64,000 nucleotides of DNA from M30B19 sp041741535 (GTDB taxonomy: Bacteria; Planctomycetota; Planctomycetia; Pirellulales; Pirellulaceae): NCBI GenBank assembly GCA_041741535.1, contig JBGSJV010000082.1, positions 18,425-82,424 of the forward strand. Reading direction: 5' to 3'. How positions within the stretch are numbered: position 1 is the stretch's first letter; each line of letters opens with the position of its first letter. Both the position numbers and the translations under genes were made by a program. Under the pieces are notes generated by a model. That model was not told the origin of the DNA, did no database searches, and saw only the letters and a list, made by a program, of their open reading frames with translations. Shown piece after piece: positions 16,968 to 25,427 of this stretch.

Positions 16968-18011
16968 ATGAGCTCGATCTCGTCGAACAACTCCACGAAC
17001 AACTCCACGAACAAAGAAAACCCCAACCTGCGGAAGGCGGCGATCTTGCTGACCTGCCTCCCCAGGCCCCTCGCGGCCAAATTGATGGTCAAATTTACTC
17101 CGGCGCAAGTCGAGACCGTTTCGATCGAAATTGCTTATCTTGGCCGAGTGACGGTTGAAGAGCAGAACGCCGTGATCAACGAATTCGCGGATTCAAGTGG
17201 AGCCGCCAACGGTGGCATGTCGGGGAACTTGGAATTGGCGCGCAATTTGATCACCGAGGCCTTGGGGGATGGCGCCAAGGAGTCGTTCGAAAACGTGCGA
17301 CAAGTGGTCGAGTCGTTGCCGTTCAGTTTCTTGAAAAAGATCGACCCGCAAAACATCTTGACGTTTATCTCGGACGAACATCCGCAGACGATCGCTTTGA
17401 TCCTGGCTTACTTGCCCCCGGCGTATGGTGCCGAGATCTTGGCGGGGTTGCAACCGGACCGGCAAATCGCCGTCATTCGTCGCATTGCCAACATGGGACA
17501 AACGAGCCCCGAAGTGATCCGCTCCGTCGAGAAAGGGCTCGAATTTCGGATGGCCAACCTGATGAGTCAGTCTTTTGACAAGACCGGCGGCGTGGGCAGC
17601 ATCGCGGAGATCTTGAATATCACGGACCGAAATACCGAGCGGACGATCATGGATCAATTGTCGCGGGAAAGCCCGGAATTGGTCGAAGAAATTCGTCGGT
17701 TGATGTTTGTGTTCGAGGATATCGGTAAACTTGGCGACAAAGACATCCAACAGATTCTAAAAAACGTCGACAGTGCCAAATGGGCCATGGGGCTGAAAGG
17801 TGCCAGCGAGACGCTCAAACAAAAAGTCATGGGCAACATGTCGCAACGAGCGGCCCAAACGCTCCAGGAAGAAGTCGAGTTCTTGGGAGCCGTCAAATTA
17901 TCGGACGTGGAAAAGGTTCAACAGGAAATCGTGGACATCGTTCGCTCGCTCGAAGAGGCCGGAACGATCGCTCCTCGCGGATCGGGCGAGAAAGAAGAAC
18001 TGGTCGCGTAG
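16968..18011 (+). CDS. fliG: Flagellar motor switch protein FliG
   Basis: A 347-residue FliG, the rotor protein that couples stator movement to torque. All three domains are present. The middle domain has 'EHPQTIALILAYLPP' and 'VIRRIANMG', and the C-terminal charged helix has 'FVFEDIGKLGDKDIQQILKNVD', where the charged residues face MotA. A Ser/Asn-rich leader of about 18 residues comes first. The ATG at 16968 is used; a GTG at 16932 would add 12 residues, and neither has a clear ribosome site. No other flagellar gene is nearby. Confidence 0.93.
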   Translation: MSSISSNNSTNNSTNKENPNLRKAAILLTCLPRPLAAKLMVKFTPAQVETVSIEIAYLGRVTVEEQNAVINEFADSSGAANGGMSGNLELARNLITEALGDGAKESFENVRQVVESLPFSFLKKIDPQNILTFISDEHPQTIALILAYLPPAYGAEILAGLQPDRQIAVIRRIANMGQTSPEVIRSVEKGLEFRMANLMSQSFDKTGGVGSIAEILNITDRNTERTIMDQLSRESPELVEEIRRLMFVFEDIGKLGDKDIQQILKNVDSAKWAMGLKGASETLKQKVMGNMSQRAAQTLQEEVEFLGAVKLSDVEKVQQEIVDIVRSLEEAGTIAPRGSGEKEELVA

Positions 18012-18072
18012 TTACAGTTAATATGGATCTTTGCTAAAAAGACATGATAGTGAGGGCTGCGACAATGTGCGT

Positions 18073-18088
18073 CGCCAGTCCACTGGCG
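18073..18088. repeat. Single CGCCAG-CTGGCG hairpin
   Basis: CGCCAG-TCCA-CTGGCG in the 274-bp gap between fliG and dapB. It has the same core (CCAGTCC..CTGG) as the array at 20278-20397, so it looks like an isolated unit of that repeat family. The rest of the gap shows nothing. Confidence 0.55.
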
Positions 18089-18285
18089 GCCCACGGGTGA
18101 ACAAACTCGTTGTGGCGTTGAGGCATCGTGGGGTATGTTGCTCTCGTGTCTTTCCAAACCGGCGAGCTCGTCGAAGTCACGTCCACTATAAGACGGGCGA
18201 CAGAGCACCTTCTGGGTTCCCGGTCCCGCTGGCAAACTGACCGTTTAAAACAAGTGATTCAGCAATTGGCTATTGGACCACTGTC

Positions 18286-19080
18286 TCAAAATCCTAACAT
18301 GTCGGACATCGTGTACATGCCGGGTCCACAACTGCAGAGGAACTTCGCGGCGGCAATTGCTCCTCTGGCGTAACCGTCGCGATTGACGGCCGCGATGCGG
18401 ATCTCTAAGGTCTCGCCCAACATGCCGAAGATCACCAGATGTTGCCCGGCGTCGTCCCCAGTACGTACCGCATGGTAACCGATCTCGTTCATTGGCCGCG
18501 GCCCCACCATGCCTTGGCGACCGTGAACCGCTTCGGTCAAGTTCAACTCTTTGGCGATCACATCGCCGAATCTCAAAGCCGTGCCACTAGGGGCATCGTG
18601 TTTCATCCGATGATGCCGTTCCACAATTTCAACATCCGGGTCCATACCGACCTGCTTCATCAAACGAGCTGCCATTTGCGATAGGTAAATGGCCAGATTC
18701 ACCGACGTACTCATATTGGGAGCGGTGAGGATCGGGATTTCGTGAGCCGCGGTTTGAAGTTCTTCCAAGAACTCCGGTGGCAAACCTGTCGTGGCCAAAA
18801 CCAAAGGTAGGCGACGATTCAGGCACAGCTGCAGAGCGGCTTTGGCACCTTCGGGGGAACTAAAATCAATAACCGCATCGCAACCGCCCAACCAATCCGT
18901 TGTGATCGGGATCTCGTTGGGGCCAATGCCGGCAACCAGCCCACTGTCTTGCCCCAGTTTTGGAGAATTCGGAGCATCGATCGCGGCAACCAACTGCACT
19001 TCGTCGTCGGCTGCCGCGCAGGCGACCAAACGTTGGCCCATACGGCCGGCAGCACCGTGGATCGCGAATCGAAATTGCAT
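18286..19080 (-). CDS. dapB: 4-hydroxy-tetrahydrodipicolinate reductase DapB
   Basis: A 264-residue DapB, which reduces hydroxy-tetrahydrodipicolinate with NAD(P)H in the diaminopimelate/lysine pathway. The N-terminal nucleotide-binding motif GAAGRMG, 'DFSSPEGA', 'TAPNMSTSVN' and the signature 'VERHHRMKHDAPSGTAL', with catalytic His and Lys, are all present. Length is normal. AGGGAAG sits just before the ATG. The gene for the MscS-type channel lies upstream, 55 bp away and in the same direction. Confidence 0.96.
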   Translation of the reverse strand: MQFRFAIHGAAGRMGQRLVACAAADDEVQLVAAIDAPNSPKLGQDSGLVAGIGPNEIPITTDWLGGCDAVIDFSSPEGAKAALQLCLNRRLPLVLATTGLPPEFLEELQTAAHEIPILTAPNMSTSVNLAIYLSQMAARLMKQVGMDPDVEIVERHHRMKHDAPSGTALRFGDVIAKELNLTEAVHGRQGMVGPRPMNEIGYHAVRTGDDAGQHLVIFGMLGETLEIRIAAVNRDGYARGAIAAAKFLCSCGPGMYTMSDMLGF

Positions 19081-19135
19081 GTTCTTCCCTTATTCAAAGA
19101 TGGTTCCAGTCACATGGCCCGCGGGCTGGACCGCA

Positions 19136-19999
19136 TTATAACTGTTCTAAATGAACATGCAGTTGGGGGAACGCAATTTGCACACCCGCGGCGTCCAAGT
19201 GAATTTTGACGGCGCGGGTCAGTTGGTCTCGAATCGACCAATAATCCGCCGTGGGGGCCCAGGCCCGGACCGACCAATTGACGGTACTGTTCCCCAATTC
19301 GACCAAATAAATCATCGGCTCCGGGTCCGCCAAGACACCCGTAACGCTGGCGACCGCCTCTCGCAACACGACCCGCGTGTGATCGATATCTGCTTGGTAA
19401 CTTACCCCCACCGCAACTTCCACGCGTCGCTGATGGTGGTGACTGAGGTTTTCGATTGTGCTGCCGAAGATACTAGCGTTGGGGACTATGAAGCGGCGGT
19501 TGTCGGTCGTGTCCATCGTCGTTGTGAACAACTCGAGTTCCTTGACCCGGCCCAAAGTGCCATTGACGTTGACCATATCGCCCACGCGATACGGGCGAAA
19601 TACCAGCAGCATGATTCCGGCCGCAAAATTGCTCAGGGCTCCTTGCCATGCCAAGCCAATCGCCAAACTGCCCGCGCCAACGACGGCTGCAAGTGACGTG
19701 GTTTCAACACCAAACAAACTCAAGACGCTGAGCCCCGTCAGAACCAAGACAAACCAGCGAGCCGCTTGGGTAAAAAACAAAGTTAGCGTTGCTTCGAGCT
19801 TGGCCTTTTCCAGAGAGATTCGTACGGTGCGTGCCAAAACGCCCGCGACGACCCAACCAGCAATGATGACCACCAAGACCAGAACCAACTGCTGCCCGTG
19901 GTACAGGAGTCGATCGGATGTGATTCCAAACTGTTCAGCCCGATGAAATAGGGACGTCGGATTCAATGGTTGATCATCAGCGGCCGCCGCTTGCAGCAT
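19136..19999 (-). CDS. MscS-type mechanosensitive channel
   Basis: A 287-residue small-conductance mechanosensitive channel. A short leader is followed by two membrane helices and the pore-lining helix with 'GAGSLAIGLAWQGALSNFA', whose Gly/Ala pattern lines the pore. The family's beta domain begins at 'VGDMVNVNGTLGRVKELELF', and the alpha/beta vestibule ends near 'VQIAFPQLHVHL'. It releases solutes during hypo-osmotic shock. The ATG at 19999 is preferred to the TTG at 20008 because AGGA is better spaced. The size fits the single-module E. coli MscS class. Confidence 0.92.
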   Translation of the reverse strand: MLQAAAADDQPLNPTSLFHRAEQFGITSDRLLYHGQQLVLVLVVIIAGWVVAGVLARTVRISLEKAKLEATLTLFFTQAARWFVLVLTGLSVLSLFGVETTSLAAVVGAGSLAIGLAWQGALSNFAAGIMLLVFRPYRVGDMVNVNGTLGRVKELELFTTTMDTTDNRRFIVPNASIFGSTIENLSHHHQRRVEVAVGVSYQADIDHTRVVLREAVASVTGVLADPEPMIYLVELGNSTVNWSVRAWAPTADYWSIRDQLTRAVKIHLDAAGVQIAFPQLHVHLEQL

Positions 20000-20112
20000 C
20001 TTTTCCAATCCTTTGTCGCGCGGAAAATCCTCCCCTGATTTCTGGCATGGAGCTTAACAAAGACGCACAAAAACGCCAAGCGAGATGTTTCGCGATTGGC
20101 GACTCCCAGTCC
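20000..20112. other. Short spacer before repeat block
   Basis: Upstream region of the MscS-type gene; its promoter must be here or within the repeats beyond. No feature is recognised in it. Confidence 0.4.
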
Positions 20113-20280
20113 CCAACGCTGTGAAGCATTTTTTCTGGTCAGAACAGGCCCGAATGGGCCGAAACAGCCTCTGCCGGTGTGCGCGAGCCACCGGTTAGAG
20201 GTGACATCTCATCCAGAAAAGGCCTGAAAGGCCGACACAAGCGCTGAGCATACACATTCAAAAATGCTTCACAGCGTTGG
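20113..20280. repeat. MITE-like element with perfect 21-bp inverted ends
   Basis: The ends 20113-20133 and 20260-20280 are exact reverse complements over 21 bases (ccaacgctgtgaagcattttt). Inside are further palindromes: 'ggcccgaatgggcc', 'ccggtg..caccgg' and 'ggcctgaaaggcc'. It is about 168 bp long with no coding capacity. No target-site duplication is evident. Confidence 0.85.
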
Positions 20281-20397
20281 CCAGTCCCCTGGCAGCGCGA
20301 GCAATGTAGTCTGCCAGTCCCCTGGCAGCACTAACAATGTAGTCTGCCAGTCCCCTGGCAGCACTATCTTTGCAAGCTGCCAGTCCGCCGGCAGCAT
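20278..20397. repeat. 33-bp-period tandem hairpin array
   Basis: Four units start at 20278, 20311, 20344 and 20377. Each contains a hairpin of type CTGCCAG-TCCC-CTGGCAG and most have a spacer like 'cactaacaatgtagt'. The last unit is diverged (GCTGCC/GGCAGC). The array ends at the stop codon of the DUF1444-like gene, so its transcript would enter it. Confidence 0.9.
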
Positions 20398-21186
20398 TTA
20401 CTCCACCGGCGAAATCGTCTCGGAAGTAACCCGCAACGGTACCGAGCACAATGGATGGTGCTGCTGTTGGGAATCGACCGCCAACTGTTGCCGAATCGAT
20501 TCTTGAATTTCCGGTGCGACACTGTCCGGCCACGCGATCAAGAAGTCGCGATTCGGTACACCGACCCAGACGAATCCAGCGCGCGGCGCCAGTTTCTCGA
20601 TCAAGAACTCGCGAAATTGCGGCAACAAAATTCGTGCCGCCGCGTACCCGTCCGTTTCCTGCACGATGATGAGTCCTGAACCGCCAGGCGCCGGAACTTG
20701 CATGAGGTTCGTGTTCTTGACCGCCTCGCTCAGATTCTCACGGGCGATCTCAATCAGATCCACGGTCGTTTGGCCCCAAGATTCCGCATATTGTTTGTGA
20801 ACGTAGGCATAGCCATGCGGAGCATCGATCACAACCGCCGAACAAACTTCATTGGAAAATGGAAACGTAATTGTCTGATGAAATTCCGGAATTTGCAAAT
20901 TGGCCAACTGCAGTCGCAGACGCGACTTCGCTCGTTCCCAATCGGGTGTGACCAGCACATCGTCTTGGGCCATGGCAAACGCGTGCCGAAAATGTTGCGT
21001 GATGCGATCTTCGAATTGTTCGTCCGAAAGCGCAGCACCGTGGAGTTCCGCCATGAAGTTGGCCAGTCCGAAGCGCATCGAATCGGAAACGATCACGCCG
21101 TCCTCTGGATTGGCCACAAACTGTTGATCGGGAAATTGCTTCTCCAGAATACCTTGGACTCGAGTTGTGAATTCCGCTAGATTCAT
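20398..21186 (-). CDS. DUF1444/YtpQ-like protein
   Basis: A 262-residue soluble protein that resembles the DUF1444 (YtpQ) family. It has an alpha/beta N-terminal part ('FMAELHGA'), a central pair of strands, and a C-terminal segment 'ETDGYAAARILLPQFREFL' followed by 'VGVPNRDFLIAWP', both reminiscent of that family. No catalytic motif is known for it. A ribosome site (AAAGGTAG) precedes the ATG. It is followed at once by the hairpin array. Confidence 0.6.
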   Translation of the reverse strand: MNLAEFTTRVQGILEKQFPDQQFVANPEDGVIVSDSMRFGLANFMAELHGAALSDEQFEDRITQHFRHAFAMAQDDVLVTPDWERAKSRLRLQLANLQIPEFHQTITFPFSNEVCSAVVIDAPHGYAYVHKQYAESWGQTTVDLIEIARENLSEAVKNTNLMQVPAPGGSGLIIVQETDGYAAARILLPQFREFLIEKLAPRAGFVWVGVPNRDFLIAWPDSVAPEIQESIRQQLAVDSQQQHHPLCSVPLRVTSETISPVE

Positions 21187-21229
21187 GCGCGACTACCTTT
21201 CTCGAAAACTCTTTCGTCAACAAATTCGT

Positions 21230-21886
21230 TCACGGAGCCAATCGCTGCCGTGTCCACTGGCCTTTGGGTTGTAGTTGGTATTCGAAACGATCGTGAAGCC
21301 GACTCGTTTGCCCTTGCCAGAATTCGAAACGATCTGGCCGAACACGATAACCACCCCAAAACGAAGGCAACGGGACCTCGCGATTGGCAAACTTTTGTTT
21401 CAGTTCAAAAAACTTGGCTTCCAACAGACTACGGGACGAGATCACCGAACTTTGCTCGGAGACCCACGCGCCCAACTGGCTACCCCGCGGCCGCAAAGCA
21501 AAATATTTTAGCGACTCGGCAGTTGAAACTTTTTCCACCGTTCCGTTGATCTCAACTTGTCGTTGCAAGGGCAACCACAAAAAGTGCAAAGAGACCTGCG
21601 TGTTCTGGGCCAAGTGCTGGGCTTTGCGACTGTTGTAGTTGGTGAAGAACACAAATCCCGTCGCGTCATAATACTTTAGGAGAACAGTTCGCTGGGCAGG
21701 TCGGCCCGAGGGAGCCACCGTGCCCAGAACCATGGCGTTGGGCTCCATCAACTTTTCGGCAACCGCGTGTTGGTACCAACCTTCAAACTGGACGAACGGG
21801 CTCTCCGCTAATTGGTCATCTTGCAGCGGCGGATTCTCGTACTCCCGCCGTTGACCACTAAGATCGCCCTGAACTTCGCTCGACAT
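21230..21886 (-). CDS. pdxH: Pyridoxamine/pyridoxine 5'-phosphate oxidase
   Basis: A 218-residue FMN-dependent PdxH, which oxidises pyridoxine- or pyridoxamine-phosphate to pyridoxal 5'-phosphate, the last step of vitamin B6 synthesis and salvage. Signature text includes 'PNAMVLGTVAPSGRPAQRTV', 'FFTNYNSRKAQHL', 'RQVEINGTVEKVS', 'RPRGSQLGAWVSEQSSVI' and the C-terminal 'WGGYRVRPDRFEFWQG', which holds the substrate-binding Arg/Arg pair. Length is normal. The product is the cofactor of HemL, encoded 2 kb away. Confidence 0.96.
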   Translation of the reverse strand: MSSEVQGDLSGQRREYENPPLQDDQLAESPFVQFEGWYQHAVAEKLMEPNAMVLGTVAPSGRPAQRTVLLKYYDATGFVFFTNYNSRKAQHLAQNTQVSLHFLWLPLQRQVEINGTVEKVSTAESLKYFALRPRGSQLGAWVSEQSSVISSRSLLEAKFFELKQKFANREVPLPSFWGGYRVRPDRFEFWQGQTSRLHDRFEYQLQPKGQWTRQRLAP

Positions 21887-21904
21887 GAAATCAGTATCCG
21901 TAGG

Positions 21905-23767
21905 TTAGGCGGGTTTGACGTATTCGTACGCGGAATTAATGCCCAAGGGGAAACCCAGCTGCCAATAGGCCAACAAGAACAACGTCCACAACACGAGAAA
22001 TGTCAGCGAGTACGGCAACATCAGCGAAGTAATCGTACCAATGCCTGTGGCCTTGTAGTAGCGCTGGCCATAGACGACCACCAAGGGGAAATATGGCAGG
22101 AGTGGCGTGATGATGTTGGTCGTCGAATCTCCAACTCGATAAGCAGCTTGGGCCAATTCGGGAGCGATTCCCAACTTCATCAGCATCGGGACAAAAATCG
22201 GAGCCAACATGGACCACTTGGCACTGGCCGAACCAATCAACAAGTTGATCATTGCCGTTAAGCCAATAATCCCGCAAATGACCAGAATGGCGGGTTGTCC
22301 TTCCAGGGCGTTGGCTCCCTTGACCGCCAAAACCAGCCCGATCCCGGAGCGATTGAACAAGTAGATGAACAAGGCGACAAAAAACACCAAGACCATGTAA
22401 TACGCCATCGACTCCATCGCCTTGGACATACCGGCAACCACATCGCGATGATTCTTGAAGTTCCCGGACACGTACCCGTGAACGACACCCGGAATAAAGA
22501 ACAAGATAAAGATCAACGGTACAATCGACTTCATCAAAGGAGCACCGGGGATCAACTTCGGCGAGAACACCATATGCTTGACGACCGTCTCGCGTTTGAC
22601 TTCGGTCTCATTCTTGATTTCGATCTCTCGCTTGATCTCCAACACGACTGGCTTGTCCGCTTTTAATTGTTCATCCAAGGGCTTCTCCTTGGCGAGCAAC
22701 TGCTCCAGGGGCTGTCCGCCGATGCTCAACAAACGGTCGTTCACGAGTATGCCTGCGGAATCGGCCGCCCCTTTGGGCGATACTTGCTTGACAACCACCC
22801 CATCCGCAGTTGCTTCGAAGTTCATTCCGAGATTCGATTTGGAGTTGCTGTCGGAGTCGATCTTGCCCAACGGGTCGCGCAACGCGGACGTTGACGGGAG
22901 TGCCCACAACAACAACAGCCCCAAGCCCAAAGAACCCACACTACAATACAAGGCGCGGTAGTCGCGAGACGTCAGTTCTTCGATCTTTGGAATTTCAGAA
23001 ATGTCTCCATCGATGGGTGTGCTCTTGAGTTTTGGTTCGATCAACAAGTCGGTAATGGCCCAACCGACCGAAATAATCAAAAACGAGGATGATGCGGTGA
23101 AATACCAGTTACAAAGCGGGTTCACGACGTAATTCGGGTCGAAAATTCTCGCGCCCGTTTGGGTCAAGCCCTGCAGCAATGGATCGATCGATGAAGGCAC
23201 AAAGTTGCAGCTAAATCCACCTGAAACACCGGCAAATGCAGCGGCGATTCCAGCCAAAGGATGACGACCGGCCGCATAGAAAACCACTCCGGCCAGCGGA
23301 ATCACCAACACATATCCTGCGTCCACAGCGGTATGGCTGACAATGGCGACCAAGATCACCATGGGGGTCAACAGAAACTTGGGCGCTTGGTTCAACATTG
23401 CTTTCAGAACCGCATTGATAAATCCGGCTCGTTCGGCAACTCCAACGCCCAACATCGCGACCAAAACAACCCCCAACGGAGCAAAGGTCACATACGTGGT
23501 GACCATGGTACTCATCGTGGTCGCAATTTCGCCGGGTAGCAAAATGTTGGTTACCGTAATCGCGGGAGCTTTCTCAACCGGGCCGTCAAAGCGAGGGTCT
23601 TTTTCCGAGAACTGGACCGACGATAATTGCCACGAGACGACGCCGACGATGGCAATCAAGATCACAAATAGGACGGCTGGGTCAGGAAGTTTGTTGCCCA
23701 CCCATTCCACAATGTTCAAGAATCGAATCAGCAAATTGGGCTGGGCTGTGGTATTTGGATGGGACAT
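21905..23767 (-). CDS. AbgT-family transporter with inserted PDZ domain
   Basis: A 620-residue membrane protein. The two halves match the AbgT (p-aminobenzoyl-glutamate) transporter family: 'NKLPDPAVLFVILIAI' near the N-terminus, 'HTAVDAGYVLVIPL' and 'GGFSCNFVPSSIDPLLQG' in the first half, and 'LIGSASAKWSMLAPIFVP' and 'RVGDSTTNIITPLLPYFPL' in the second. Usual length is about 500-520. The extra 100 residues (about 310-400) sit between the halves and read as a PDZ domain ('VVVKQVSPKGAADSAGI', 'NDRLLSIGGQPL') with a charged tail rich in Glu/Lys ('EIKREIEIKNETEVKR'). AbgT proteins import aminobenzoyl-glutamate or expel antifolates; the PDZ graft suggests a peptide- or protease-controlled variant. 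Confidence 0.9.
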   Translation of the reverse strand: MSHPNTTAQPNLLIRFLNIVEWVGNKLPDPAVLFVILIAIVGVVSWQLSSVQFSEKDPRFDGPVEKAPAITVTNILLPGEIATTMSTMVTTYVTFAPLGVVLVAMLGVGVAERAGFINAVLKAMLNQAPKFLLTPMVILVAIVSHTAVDAGYVLVIPLAGVVFYAAGRHPLAGIAAAFAGVSGGFSCNFVPSSIDPLLQGLTQTGARIFDPNYVVNPLCNWYFTASSSFLIISVGWAITDLLIEPKLKSTPIDGDISEIPKIEELTSRDYRALYCSVGSLGLGLLLLWALPSTSALRDPLGKIDSDSNSKSNLGMNFEATADGVVVKQVSPKGAADSAGILVNDRLLSIGGQPLEQLLAKEKPLDEQLKADKPVVLEIKREIEIKNETEVKRETVVKHMVFSPKLIPGAPLMKSIVPLIFILFFIPGVVHGYVSGNFKNHRDVVAGMSKAMESMAYYMVLVFFVALFIYLFNRSGIGLVLAVKGANALEGQPAILVICGIIGLTAMINLLIGSASAKWSMLAPIFVPMLMKLGIAPELAQAAYRVGDSTTNIITPLLPYFPLVVVYGQRYYKATGIGTITSLMLPYSLTFLVLWTLFLLAYWQLGFPLGINSAYEYVKPA

Positions 23768-24085
23768 AAAACTACCTAGAATTAAGGTCGTTGGTTGATA
23801 CGCAGTCGGATTTTTGGCTGCACGGGAATGTTCGCGATTGATTCACGGTCCGCAAATCAAGGGCGAATGCAAACTCGGAAGCAATTACCCACGCTGGGGA
23901 TTATACAAAAGTTTCCCAGACAAGTGAGCACCCGCACCCTCGTGAGTTTTCGTGAATCCGGTAAATTGGATTGCGGTGGTGAGTGAGACAAAACAAGGTC
24001 AGCGGGAACCTGGCCCACAGTATTTGGGCCCCGGAAAACTTGGCCAGTCCCCAAGGTTCCAGACAATCGGCTTGGAGTTCAGTGA
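23768..24085. other. Divergent promoter region
   Basis: 318 bp between the leftward AbgT-PDZ gene and the rightward hemL. GGAG lies about 10 bp before the hemL ATG. Nothing else is recognised. Confidence 0.5.
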
Positions 24086-25393
24086 ATGACCCTTTCGGAA
24101 ACACGTCAGCAAAGTCGGTTTGCATTCGAGCAAGCCAAGCAAGTCACGCCGGGTGGGGTCAACAGCGCGGCGCGAGCATTCGGGGCCGTCGGCGGACATC
24201 CGATCTTTATCCAACACGCCGAAGGAGCTTGGCTGACCGATATCGATGGGAATCGCTATATCGACTACATCGGTTCTTGGGGTCCGATGATCTTGGGGCA
24301 CCAACATCCGAACGTCAAACACGCGATCCTTACGGCTTTGGAACATGGCACCAGTTACGGCGCTCCAACCCAGGCGGAAACTCGGTTGGCGGAACTCATC
24401 ATCGACGCCGTGCCCAGTGTCGAAATGGTCCGCTTGGTTAGCTCCGGGACCGAGGCGACGATGTCGACCATTCGTTTGGCACGTGGAGCGACGGGCAGAG
24501 ATAAGATCATCAAGTTTGCCGGCAACTACCACGGACATGTCGATAGTCTGTTGGTGGCCGCCGGAAGTGCAGCCGCCACGCTGTCGGTCCCGAACTCGCC
24601 GGGAGTCACCCTCGGCACCAGCCAAGACACGCTCGTTTTGGAATACAACGATGTCGAACAACTGCAAATGACGTTTCAAAAGTTTCCTCAAGAAATCGCC
24701 GCCGTCATTCTCGAACCCGTCTGTGGCAACATGGGCTGTGTCACTCCAACCACCGAGTTCTTGACCGCGTTGCGAAAGCTCACTCTGGAACACAACACGT
24801 TGCTTGTGTTCGACGAAGTGATGTGTGGCTTTCGCGTCGACAACGGCGGAGCTCAGAAGATCTTTGGGGTCGATCCCGACCTGACGGTCATGGGCAAGAT
24901 TGTCGGCGGTGGACTGCCATTGGCTGCGTTTGGTGGCAAACGTTGGATCATGGAACACATCTTGCCGGCGGGAAAAGTCTTTCAAGCGGGAACGCTAAGC
25001 GGCAATCCTCTAGCAACCGCCGCTGGAATCGCCACCTTGGAAACACTACGCGACCCTCAGATCTATTCGTTTCTCGAGCGTCAGTCCGCTCGCTTGGCCG
25101 AGGGCCTGGTTTCGGCGGCCAAAAAACATGCGGTGCCCCACCAACTCAATCGAGTCGGCAGCATGTTGACTCTGTTCTTTCATGATCAACCAATCACGAA
25201 CTGGTCGTCCGCCAGTGGGTGCGATACTCGGCGCTTTGCCAAGTTTTTCTGGGCCCTGATGGATCGCGGCGTGTATTGGCCCTGCAGCCAGTTCGAAGCC
25301 TTGTTTGTGTCCATCGCCCACACCGACGCCCTGATCGACCAAACCGTCCAAGCAGCAGACGAGGCCTTGAAAGAAATCGCCCGATCGATATGA
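24086..25393 (+). CDS. hemL: Glutamate-1-semialdehyde 2,1-aminomutase
   Basis: A 435-residue PLP enzyme that converts glutamate-1-semialdehyde to 5-aminolevulinate in the C5 haem pathway. Diagnostic text: 'TPGGVNSAARAFGAVGG' at the N-terminus, 'SSGTEATMSTIRLARG', 'NYHGHVDSLL', 'LVFDEVMCGFR', and 'VMGKIVGGGLP', in which Lys binds PLP. Length is standard. It ends 34 bp from the convergent glycosyltransferase gene. Confidence 0.97.
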   Translation: MTLSETRQQSRFAFEQAKQVTPGGVNSAARAFGAVGGHPIFIQHAEGAWLTDIDGNRYIDYIGSWGPMILGHQHPNVKHAILTALEHGTSYGAPTQAETRLAELIIDAVPSVEMVRLVSSGTEATMSTIRLARGATGRDKIIKFAGNYHGHVDSLLVAAGSAAATLSVPNSPGVTLGTSQDTLVLEYNDVEQLQMTFQKFPQEIAAVILEPVCGNMGCVTPTTEFLTALRKLTLEHNTLLVFDEVMCGFRVDNGGAQKIFGVDPDLTVMGKIVGGGLPLAAFGGKRWIMEHILPAGKVFQAGTLSGNPLATAAGIATLETLRDPQIYSFLERQSARLAEGLVSAAKKHAVPHQLNRVGSMLTLFFHDQPITNWSSASGCDTRRFAKFFWALMDRGVYWPCSQFEALFVSIAHTDALIDQTVQAADEALKEIARSI

Positions 25394-25427
25394 ACTCGGG
25401 AACGATGTCGCACAAGCCGGCGACTCG

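Noticed and set aside
20278..20397. Short regular repeats that might be a CRISPR array
   Set aside because: Spacers are alike, the period is 33 bp with a hairpin in each unit, only four units exist and no cas gene is near. It is a tandem hairpin repeat.
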